DNA of 64,000 nt. Origin: Micromonospora haikouensis (lineage in GTDB: Bacteria; Actinomycetota; Actinomycetes; Mycobacteriales; Micromonosporaceae). This document shows positions 1 to 7,204 of this stretch, one piece after another. The position numbers and the translations under genes are program-made. The DNA is taken from positions 1-64,000 of the forward strand of contig NZ_FMCW01000016.1 of NCBI RefSeq assembly GCF_900091595.1, read 5' to 3'. Below the pieces are notes generated by a model. The model saw nothing but the letters and a program-made list of their open reading frames with translations. It was not told where the DNA came from and searched no databases. Positions within the stretch are counted from its first letter, which is position 1, and each line of letters begins with the position of its first letter.

Positions 1-326
1 TCGCGTTCATGCTCGATCAGTGTCACAACATCGAGCCGAAGATCCCGGCGGTCATCCGGTCGGTGATGAACGTGCAGGAGGCCACCGCGAAGGCGCTGCT
101 GGTCGACCGGGCTGCGCTGCGGGCCGCTCAGGACGCCGGTGACGTGCTCGCGGCGAACGCGGTGCTGATGGACGCCTACCACACCGACGTGCGGCCCCTG
201 CTCGCCGAACTGCGCGCCGACGCGGGCCTGGACCCCGACCCGATGGGCGCGTACGCCCGCTCCGGCTACTTCGAGAAGATCCGCGCCGAACGCGTCGGCG
301 GCCGGCAGGCCGGCTGGGACGCCTGA
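1..326 (+). CDS. rhaI: L-rhamnose isomerase, C-terminal part (cut by window start)
   Basis: The open frame runs in from the left edge with no start in the window; codon phase begins at base 3. The visible ~108 residues include AFMLDQCHNIEPKIPAVIRS and end in VGGRQAGWDA, which match the C-terminus of actinobacterial and Rhizobium-type L-rhamnose isomerases (RhaI). These enzymes convert L-rhamnose to L-rhamnulose in the cytoplasm. It is followed after 36 bp by the aldolase/dehydrogenase and then by rhamnulokinase, so the operon context agrees. Catalytic and metal-binding residues lie outside the window and cannot be checked. Confidence 0.88.
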   Translation, partial: AFMLDQCHNIEPKIPAVIRSVMNVQEATAKALLVDRAALRAAQDAGDVLAANAVLMDAYHTDVRPLLAELRADAGLDPDPMGAYARSGYFEKIRAERVGGRQAGWDA

Positions 327-362
327 GCGCCGGCCGAGAAACACAGACAGGGGACACGAGGA

Positions 363-2396
363 ATGCACTCCGAGGTTCAGGCACTGGTGGCCCGCAGTAA
401 CCGGCTCGGTGCCGACCCGACCACGACCAACTACGCCGGTGGCAACACCTCGGCCAAGGGCGAGGCGACCGACCCGGTGACCGGCGGGCCCGTCGAGCTG
501 CTGTGGGTCAAGGGCTCCGGCGGTGACCTCGGCACCCTGACCGAGGCCGGGCTGGCGGTGCTGCGGCTCGACCGGCTGCGCGCCCTGGCCGACGTCTACC
601 CCGGCGTCGACCGGGAGGACGAGATGGTCGCCGCGTTCGACTACTGCCTGCACGGGCGGGGCGGGGCGGCCCCGTCGATCGACACGGCCATGCACGGGCT
701 GGTCGACGCCGCGCACGTCGACCACCTGCACCCCGACGCCGGCATCGCCCTCGCCACCGCCGCCGACGGGCCGGCGCTCACCGAGGAGATCTTCGGCGAC
801 CGGGTGCTGTGGGTGCCGTGGCGGCGGCCCGGGTTCCAGCTCGGCCTCGACATCGCCGCCGTGGCCAGGGCCAACCCGCAGGCGATCGGGGTCGTCCTCG
901 GCGGGCACGGTATCACCGCCTGGGGGGCCACCAGCGAGGAGTGCGAACGCCACTCGCTGGAGATCATCCGCACGGCGCAGGCGTACCTCGACCGGCACGG
1001 CCGACCCGAGCCGTTCGGCCCGGTGATCGCCGGGCACGAGCCGCTGCCCCCCGCGCAGCGGCGGGCCCGCGCCGCCGCGCTCGCGCCGGTCCTGCGCGGC
1101 CTGGCGTCCACCGACCGCCCGCAGGTCGGCCACTTCACCGACAGCGACGTGGTGCTCGACTTCGTCGCCCGCGAGCGGCACCCCGCCCTCGCGGCGCTGG
1201 GCACCTCCTGCCCCGACCACTTCCTGCGCACCAAGGTCCGCCCGATGGTGCTCGACCTGCCGCCGTCGGCGTCGCTTCCGGAGACCACCGCCCGGCTGAG
1301 GGAGCTGCACGCGGCCTACCGCGACGACTACCGCGCCTACTACGAGCGGCACGCGGGCCCGGATAGCCCGCCGATGCGCGGGGCCGACCCGGCGATCGTC
1401 CTCGTCCCCGGCGTCGGCATGTTCAGCTACGGCCCCAACAAGCAGACCGCCCGGGTCGCCGGCGAGTTCTACGTCAATGCCGTCAACGTCATGCGCGGCG
1501 CCGAGTCCGTGTCGACGTACGCCCCGATCGACGAGGCGGAGAAGTTCCGCATCGAGTACTGGGCCCTGGAGGAGGCCAAGCTCGCCCGGATGCCGAAGCC
1601 GAAGCCCCTCGCCACCCGGATCGCGCTGGTCACCGGGGCCGGCTCCGGCATCGGCCGGGCGATCGCCCACCGCCTCGCCGCCGAGGGCGCCTGCGTGGTC
1701 GTCGCCGACCGCGACATCGCCGCCGCCGAGACCGTGGCCCGTGAGCTGGGCGGCACCGACGTCGCGGTGGCCGTGCCGGTCGACGTCACCGACGCCGGGG
1801 CCGTGGCCGACGCGGTCGCTGCGGCGGTGCTCGCCTACGGCGGCCTGGACCTCGTGGTCAACAACGCCGGGCTGTCGCTGTCGAAGTCGTTGCTGGACAC
1901 CACCGAGGCGGACTGGGACATCCAGCACGACGTGATGGCCAAGGGCTCCTTCCTGGTCTCGCGCGAGGCCGCCCGGGTGCTCGTCGACCAGGGCATGGGC
2001 GGCGACATCGTCTACATCTCCAGCAAGAACTCCCTGTTCGCCGGCCCCAACAACGTCGCCTACGGCGCGGCCAAGGCCGACCAGGCGCACCAGGTCCGGC
2101 TGCTCGCCGCCGAACTCGGCGGCCACGGCATCCGGGTCAACGGCATCAACCCCGACGGGGTCGTGCGCGGCTCCGGCATCTTCGCCGGCGGCTGGGGCGC
2201 GAAGCGGGCCGCCGTCTACGGGGTGCCCGAGGAGCGGCTGGGCGAGTACTACGCCCAGCGCACCCTGCTCAAGCGGGAGGTGCTGCCCGAGCACGTCGCC
2301 AACGCCGTCTTCGTGCTCACCGGCGGCGAGCTGTCCCACACGACGGGCCTGCACGTCCCGGTCGACGCCGGCGTCGCGGCGGCCTTCCTCCGGTGA
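363..2396 (+). CDS. rhaEW: Bifunctional rhamnulose-1-phosphate aldolase / lactaldehyde dehydrogenase
   Basis: This 677-residue protein is a fusion. Residues 1 to about 400 form a class II aldolase domain (DHLHPDAG and LGGHG, the usual zinc histidines), predicted to split L-rhamnulose-1-phosphate into DHAP and L-lactaldehyde. Residues about 415-677 form a short-chain dehydrogenase with the nucleotide motif VTGAGSGIGRA, the NNAG motif and an active-site Tyr566-x3-Lys570 in VAYGAAK. That domain should oxidise lactaldehyde to lactate. The same fusion is known as RhaEW in Bacillus and in many actinobacteria. The ATG has GAGGA almost adjacent and GGGGA further upstream. Its stop overlaps the GTG of rhaB by 4 bp. 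Confidence 0.93.
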   Translation: MHSEVQALVARSNRLGADPTTTNYAGGNTSAKGEATDPVTGGPVELLWVKGSGGDLGTLTEAGLAVLRLDRLRALADVYPGVDREDEMVAAFDYCLHGRGGAAPSIDTAMHGLVDAAHVDHLHPDAGIALATAADGPALTEEIFGDRVLWVPWRRPGFQLGLDIAAVARANPQAIGVVLGGHGITAWGATSEECERHSLEIIRTAQAYLDRHGRPEPFGPVIAGHEPLPPAQRRARAAALAPVLRGLASTDRPQVGHFTDSDVVLDFVARERHPALAALGTSCPDHFLRTKVRPMVLDLPPSASLPETTARLRELHAAYRDDYRAYYERHAGPDSPPMRGADPAIVLVPGVGMFSYGPNKQTARVAGEFYVNAVNVMRGAESVSTYAPIDEAEKFRIEYWALEEAKLARMPKPKPLATRIALVTGAGSGIGRAIAHRLAAEGACVVVADRDIAAAETVARELGGTDVAVAVPVDVTDAGAVADAVAAAVLAYGGLDLVVNNAGLSLSKSLLDTTEADWDIQHDVMAKGSFLVSREAARVLVDQGMGGDIVYISSKNSLFAGPNNVAYGAAKADQAHQVRLLAAELGGHGIRVNGINPDGVVRGSGIFAGGWGAKRAAVYGVPEERLGEYYAQRTLLKREVLPEHVANAVFVLTGGELSHTTGLHVPVDAGVAAAFLR

Positions 2397-3850
2397 GCGC
2401 CGTCGTCGACGTCGCCGCGGTCGACCTCGGCGCGTCCAGCGGCCGGGTCATGGTCGGCCGCGTCGGCCCGGGGCGGGTGGCGCTCACCGAGGCGCACCGG
2501 TTCCCGAACGTGCCCGTCCGCGTCGGCGGCACCCTGCACTGGGACATCCTCCGCCTGTGGCACGAGGTGGTCGCGGGGCTGCGCGCCGCCGGCCCGGTGA
2601 CGAGCGTCGGCGTCGACTCCTGGGCCGTGGACTACGGGCTGCTCGACGCCACCGGGGCGCTGCTGGGCAACCCCGTGCACTACCGCGACGCCCGCACCGA
2701 CGGGGTCGCCGAGCGGGTCGAGGAGCACCTGGGCCAGGAGCGGCTGTACGCCACCACCGGGTTGCAGCGGCTGCCGTTCAACACCCTGTACCAGGTGGTC
2801 GCGGCGGCCGGCACGCCGCAACTGGCCGCCGCCGACCGGCTCCTGCTGATCCCGGACCTGATCACCTACTGGCTCACCGGCCGCGTCGGCGCGGAGGTCA
2901 CCAACGCCTCGACCACCCAGCTGTACGACCTGCGCCGCCGGGCCTGGGCCGCCGACCTGATGGCCGAGGCGGGGGTACCCGCCGGCCTGCTGCCGCCCCT
3001 GCACCCGCCGGGCACCCGGATCGGCCCGGTCCGGCCCGACCTGGGGCTGCCCGGCACCCCCGAGGTGGTGGCCGTCGGCTCGCACGACACCGCGTCCGCC
3101 GTCGTCGGCGTGCCGGCGGCCGGCGAGCGGTTCGCGTACGTCTCCTGCGGCACCTGGTCGCTGGTCGGCGTGGAACTCGACGCCCCGGTGCTCACCGAGG
3201 CGAGCCGGCGGGCCAACTTCACCAACGAGGCGGGCGTCGACGGCACGATCCGCTACCTGCGCAACGTGATGGGCCTGTGGCTGCTGCAGGAGTCGCTGCG
3301 GCGCTGGGGCGACGTCGACCTGCCCGCCCTGCTGCGCCAGGCCGCCGGGGAACCGGAGTTCCGGTCCGTGGTGGACCCCGACGACCCGGTGTTCCTGCCG
3401 CCCGGCGACATGCCGGCGCGGATCGCCGACGCCTGCCGGCGGGCCGGCGAGCCGGTGCCGGACGGCCCGGCCGCCACGGTCCGCTGCATCGTGGACAGCC
3501 TGGCGCTGGCCCACCGGCGGGCCGTGCACCAGGCCCAGGAGCTGTCCGGCCGGTCCGTCGACGTCGTGCACGTGGTCGGTGGGGGCGCCCGCAACGCGCT
3601 GCTGTGCCAGCTCACCGCCGACGCCTGCGGGTTGCCGGTGGTCGCGGGGCCGGTCGAGGCCACCGCGTTGGGTAACATCCTGGTGCAGGCCAGGGCCGCC
3701 GGCGTGGTCGGCGGCGACCTGGCCGCGCTGCGGGGCCTGCTGCGCGAGACCCAACACCTCGTCCGGTACGAGCCGCGGGGCGACCAGGCGGCCTGGCGGG
3801 CCGCGCAGGAGCGGATGGGTGGTGGAGAATGCGCGTCGCGCTGTTCGTGA
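2393..3850 (+). CDS. rhaB: Rhamnulokinase
   Basis: A 485-residue FGGY-family sugar kinase that phosphorylates L-rhamnulose at C1. The N-terminal ATPase signature VDLGASSGRVMVGRVG, the VDSWAVDYGLLD segment, YVSCGTWSLVG and HVVGGGARNALLCQ near the C-terminus are typical of RhaB. The GTG start overlaps the preceding stop (GTGA), so translation is probably coupled. The order rhaI-rhaEW-rhaB follows the pathway order except that the kinase acts before the aldolase. The last 22 bp overlap the first codons of lutA. Confidence 0.93.
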   Translation: MSAVVDVAAVDLGASSGRVMVGRVGPGRVALTEAHRFPNVPVRVGGTLHWDILRLWHEVVAGLRAAGPVTSVGVDSWAVDYGLLDATGALLGNPVHYRDARTDGVAERVEEHLGQERLYATTGLQRLPFNTLYQVVAAAGTPQLAAADRLLLIPDLITYWLTGRVGAEVTNASTTQLYDLRRRAWAADLMAEAGVPAGLLPPLHPPGTRIGPVRPDLGLPGTPEVVAVGSHDTASAVVGVPAAGERFAYVSCGTWSLVGVELDAPVLTEASRRANFTNEAGVDGTIRYLRNVMGLWLLQESLRRWGDVDLPALLRQAAGEPEFRSVVDPDDPVFLPPGDMPARIADACRRAGEPVPDGPAATVRCIVDSLALAHRRAVHQAQELSGRSVDVVHVVGGGARNALLCQLTADACGLPVVAGPVEATALGNILVQARAAGVVGGDLAALRGLLRETQHLVRYEPRGDQAAWRAAQERMGGGECASRCS

Positions 3851-4608
3851 CCTGCCTGGCCGACACCCTGTTCCCGCAGGCGGCGGCGGCGACGGTGCGG
3901 CTGCTGGAACGGCTCGGCCACGAGGTCGTCTTTCCGCAGGACCAGACGTGCTGCGGGCAGATGCACGTCAACACCGGCTACCCCGACGACGCGCTGCGGC
4001 TGGTCCGCCGGCACGTGCGGGTCTTCGCCCCGTACGACGTGGTGGTGGCGCCCTCCGGGTCGTGCGTGGGCTCGGTGCGGCACCAGCACGCCACGGTGGC
4101 CCGGCGGGCGGGCGACGAGCGGCTCGCCGGCCGGGCCGAGGAGGTCGCCGCCCGCACGTACGAGCTGTCCGAGTTCCTCGTCGACGTGGCCGGGGTCACC
4201 GACGTCGGGGCCTACTACCCGCACCGGGTGACGTACCACCCGACGTGCCACTCGCTGCGGATGCTGCGGGTGGGCGACCGGCCGCTGCGCCTGCTGCGCG
4301 CCGTACGCGGGCTGGAGCTGGTGGAGCTGCCGCAGGCGGAGCAGTGCTGCGGCTTCGGCGGCACCTTCGCGGTGAAGAACGCCGACACCTCGACGGCGAT
4401 GCTCGCCGACAAGATGCGCCACGTGCTGGCCACCCGGGCCGACGTGTGCACCGCCGGCGACGCCTCCTGCCTGATGCACATCGGCGGCGGGCTGTCCCGG
4501 CTGCGCGCCGGCGTGCGCACCGTGCACCTGGCCGAGATCCTGGCCAGCACCGAGGCGAACCCGGCAGGCGGGGCGGTCGCGACGCCGGCCACCGGAGGTG
4601 CGCGATGA
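3829..4608 (+). CDS. lutA: LutA-like (Fe-S) protein, lactate utilisation subunit A
   Basis: A 259-residue protein with two CCG cysteine-rich domains, seen as DQTCCGQMH near residue 43 and QCCGFGGTFAVKN near residue 172. These motifs bind the Fe-S centre in the LutA/GlpC/HdrB family. LutABC oxidises L-lactate to pyruvate. The preceding operon makes L-lactaldehyde and, through the fused dehydrogenase, L-lactate, so coupling rha and lut genes is functionally sensible. The ATG at 3829 lies inside the end of rhaB, and the stop overlaps lutB by 4 bp (ATGA). Confidence 0.88.
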   Translation: MRVALFVTCLADTLFPQAAAATVRLLERLGHEVVFPQDQTCCGQMHVNTGYPDDALRLVRRHVRVFAPYDVVVAPSGSCVGSVRHQHATVARRAGDERLAGRAEEVAARTYELSEFLVDVAGVTDVGAYYPHRVTYHPTCHSLRMLRVGDRPLRLLRAVRGLELVELPQAEQCCGFGGTFAVKNADTSTAMLADKMRHVLATRADVCTAGDASCLMHIGGGLSRLRAGVRTVHLAEILASTEANPAGGAVATPATGGAR

Positions 4609-6035
4609 CCGAGACCTTCCTCGGCATGCCGGCCACCGCCCCGCCCGGCGTCGGGCACCTGCGCGGCGACGAGCCGTTCCCGGTGGCCGCCCGGCGGGCG
4701 TTGGGTGACGCCCAGCTGCGCCGCAACGTGGGCCACGCCACCAGCACCATCCGCGCCAAGTCGGCCGCCGTGATCGGCGAGGTGCCCGACTGGCCGCAGC
4801 TGCGGGCCGCCGCCCGGGCGATCAAGACGGACACCATGGCCCGCCTGCCCGAGCTGCTGGAGCAGCTGGAGGCGGCGGTCGGTCGGGCCGGCGGGACGGT
4901 GCACTGGGCCGCCGACGCGGTCGAGGCCAACCGGATCGTCACCGACCTGGTCCGGGGGGCCGGCGCCGACCGGGTGATGAAGGTCAAGTCGATGGCCACC
5001 CAGGAGATCGGCCTCAACGAGGCCTTGATGGACGCCGGCATCGAGCCGGTCGAGACCGACCTCGCCGAGCTGATCGTGCAGCTCGGCGACGACCGGCCCA
5101 GCCACATCCTGGTGCCGGCGATCCACCGCAACCGGGCCGAGATCCGGGAGATCTTCCTGCGCACCATGCCCGGGGTGGACCCGGCGCTCACCGACGAGCC
5201 GGCGGCCCTGGCCGCCGCCGCGCGCCGGCACCTGCGCGAGACGTTCCTGAGCACCCGGGTCGCCGTGTCCGGGGCGAACTTCGCCGTCGCCGAGACCGGC
5301 ACCCTCGCCGTCGTCGAGTCCGAGGGCAACGGGCGGATGTGCCTCACCCTGCCGGAGACCCTGATCACCGTCATGGGCATCGAGAAGGTCGTGCCCACCT
5401 GGCGTGACCTGGAGGTCTTCCTGCAACTGCTGCCCCGGGCGTCGACGGGGGAGCGGATGAACCCGTACACCTCGATGTGGACCGGCGTCACCCCCGGCGA
5501 CGGCCCGCAGGCGTTCCACCTGGTGCTGCTCGACAACGGCCGCAGCGCCGTGCTCGCCGACCCGGTCGGCCGGGAAGCGCTGCACTGCATCCGCTGCTCG
5601 GCCTGCCTCAACGTCTGCCCCGTCTACGAGCGCACCGGCGGCCACGCCTACGGGTCGGTCTACCCGGGACCCATCGGCGCGGTGCTCTCCCCGCAGCTCA
5701 CCGGCGTCGCCGACAACGCCTCCCTGCCGTACGCGTCGTCGCTCTGCGGCGCCTGCTACGACGCCTGCCCGGTGATGATCGACATCCCGTCCATCCTCGT
5801 CCACCTGCGCGGCCAAGCGCCGCACCCCAGGGGCGAGGCGGTGGCGATGGCCGCCGCCGCGTACACGATGGACCATCCCGCGCTGTACGCGGCCGCGCAG
5901 CGCGGCGCGAAGCTGAGCCGGCTCGCCGGCCCGCGCGGGCGTGGCCTGCCCCCGCCGCTGTCGGGCTGGACGGCCAGCCGCGACCTGCCGGAGCCGCCGC
6001 CGCAGACCTTCCGCCAGTGGTGGGCCGACCGGTGA
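4605..6035 (+). CDS. lutB: LutB-like iron-sulfur lactate oxidation protein
   Basis: A 476-residue protein starting at ATG 4605 (the open frame extends further upstream, but through lutA and rhaB). It has an N-terminal LUD domain containing GANFAVAETGTLAVVESEGN, then two ferredoxin-type 4Fe-4S motifs: CIRCSACLNVCP and CGACYDACP. This is the layout of LutB/YkgF, the electron-transferring subunit of the LutABC L-lactate oxidase complex. The C-terminal ~90 residues are the usual DUF3390-type tail. Overlap with lutC is GTGA, so lutA-B-C are likely translated as a coupled set. Confidence 0.9.
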   Translation: MTETFLGMPATAPPGVGHLRGDEPFPVAARRALGDAQLRRNVGHATSTIRAKSAAVIGEVPDWPQLRAAARAIKTDTMARLPELLEQLEAAVGRAGGTVHWAADAVEANRIVTDLVRGAGADRVMKVKSMATQEIGLNEALMDAGIEPVETDLAELIVQLGDDRPSHILVPAIHRNRAEIREIFLRTMPGVDPALTDEPAALAAAARRHLRETFLSTRVAVSGANFAVAETGTLAVVESEGNGRMCLTLPETLITVMGIEKVVPTWRDLEVFLQLLPRASTGERMNPYTSMWTGVTPGDGPQAFHLVLLDNGRSAVLADPVGREALHCIRCSACLNVCPVYERTGGHAYGSVYPGPIGAVLSPQLTGVADNASLPYASSLCGACYDACPVMIDIPSILVHLRGQAPHPRGEAVAMAAAAYTMDHPALYAAAQRGAKLSRLAGPRGRGLPPPLSGWTASRDLPEPPPQTFRQWWADR

Positions 6036-6649
6036 CCGCCCGCGACCTGATCCTCGGCCGCCTGCGGGCCGCGCTGGCCGCACCCGCACCCCCGCCGGCC
6101 GAGGTGCACCGGGACTACCGGCCCGCTGGCGCCGTGGCCGCCGACCTGGACGTGCTCGTGGACCGGCTCACCGACTACCGGGCGACCGTGCACCGGTGCG
6201 CGGACGCCGACGTCGCCCGGGTCGTCGGCGAGGTGCTCGGCGGCCGGCGGGTCGTGGTGCCGCCCGGGCTGCCCCCGCACTGGCTGCCGCCCGGCGTCAC
6301 CGCCGTGACCGACGACGGCCTCGACGCCGCGCGGATCGCCGCGGTCGACGGCGTGGTCACCGCGGCGGCCGTGGCCGTCGCCGAGACCGGCACCATCGTG
6401 CTCGACGGGGGCCCGGACCAGGGCCGCCGGGTCGTCACCCTGCTGCCCGACGTGCACGTGTGCGTGCTGCGGGCCGACCAGGTCGTCGCCACCGTGCCGG
6501 ACGCCCTCGCCCGCCTCGACCCGTGCCGCCCCCTGACCTGGATCAGCGGTCCGTCGGCCACCAGCGACATCGAACTCGACCGGGTCGAGGGCGTCCACGG
6601 GCCCCGCAACCTGCACGTGGTCCTCACCGCCGGGCCCGGCGGGGGCTGA
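6032..6649 (+). CDS. lutC: LutC-like LUD-domain protein
   Basis: A 205-residue LUD-domain protein beginning at GTG 6032, which overlaps the lutB stop. The motifs VTAAAVAVAETGTIVLDGG and DIELDRVEGVHGPRNLHVVL are the conserved C-terminal signature of LutC/YkgG. It is the third component of the lactate-to-pyruvate oxidase complex and closes the rha-lut operon. A 98-bp gap follows before the next gene. Confidence 0.88.
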   Translation: MTARDLILGRLRAALAAPAPPPAEVHRDYRPAGAVAADLDVLVDRLTDYRATVHRCADADVARVVGEVLGGRRVVVPPGLPPHWLPPGVTAVTDDGLDAARIAAVDGVVTAAAVAVAETGTIVLDGGPDQGRRVVTLLPDVHVCVLRADQVVATVPDALARLDPCRPLTWISGPSATSDIELDRVEGVHGPRNLHVVLTAGPGGG

Positions 6650-6747
6650 AACCCCGTCGCGCCCGCCCGCCCCGCCCGGTACGGTCTCCGGCGTGTTCCC
6701 GCCGTCGGGAGCGCGATGCTTGTTCCCCTCACTGTTAGGTGGCGTCG

Positions 6748-7128
6748 ATGGCCTGTCGGATCAGCGAGCTCGTGCTCAGTTGCCGCGACCCCGAGGTGCT
6801 GGCGCGGTTCTGGTGCGAGGTGCTGGACTACGTGGTGCTCGACCGCGACGGCGACGGCAGCATCGAGATCGGGCCGCGCGAGGGGTTCGGCGGCCCGCAG
6901 CCGACGATCATCCTCGCCCCCACCGACGAGCCGGAGCGGGCGAAGCCCCGGCTGCACATCGACGTCAACGCCACCGACCGCGACCAGGACGCCGAGCTCG
7001 AACGGCTGCTCGCGCTCGGGGCGCGCCGGGCCGACATCGGCCAGACCGGCGAGGAGTCCTGGCACGTCCTCGCCGATCCCGAGGGCAACGAGTTCTGCCT
7101 GCTCAAGGCCAGTCTCCAGCCGCTCTGA
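6748..7128 (+). CDS. VOC superfamily (glyoxalase-like) protein
   Basis: A 126-residue single-domain vicinal-oxygen-chelate protein. ISELVLSCRDPEVLARFWCEVLDY is the usual first beta-alpha-beta unit, and LHIDVNATD followed by HVLADPEGNEFCLL is the usual end. Such proteins act as glyoxalases, isomerases, dioxygenases or resistance proteins, and the substrate cannot be deduced. The start could be ATG 6748 or the in-frame GTG at 6739. I prefer ATG because homologues begin near MACRISELV, but neither has a strong ribosome site. It is convergent with the GH95 gene. Confidence 0.75.
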   Translation: MACRISELVLSCRDPEVLARFWCEVLDYVVLDRDGDGSIEIGPREGFGGPQPTIILAPTDEPERAKPRLHIDVNATDRDQDAELERLLALGARRADIGQTGEESWHVLADPEGNEFCLLKASLQPL

Positions 7129-7141
7129 GGGTGGGCGGGAC

Positions 7142-7197
7142 GGGGCGCGCCCCCGCCCGGGCGGCGCCCAAGGCTGCCCGGCGCGACGGCGCGCCCC
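7142..7197. terminator. Long-stem hairpin between convergent genes
   Basis: GGGGCGCGCC (7142-7151) pairs perfectly with GGCGCGCCCC (7188-7197). The 36-nt loop is itself GC-rich and can fold further. It lies between the convergent stops of the VOC gene and the GH95 gene. There is no U-tract, as is usual in high-GC actinobacteria, so its role as a bidirectional terminator is inferred from position. Confidence 0.5.
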
Positions 7198-7204
7198 GCG
7201 CCGG

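Noticed and set aside
2249..3757. 502-residue open frame on the - strand
   Set aside because: Antisense shadow of rhamnulokinase, with no recognisable motif.
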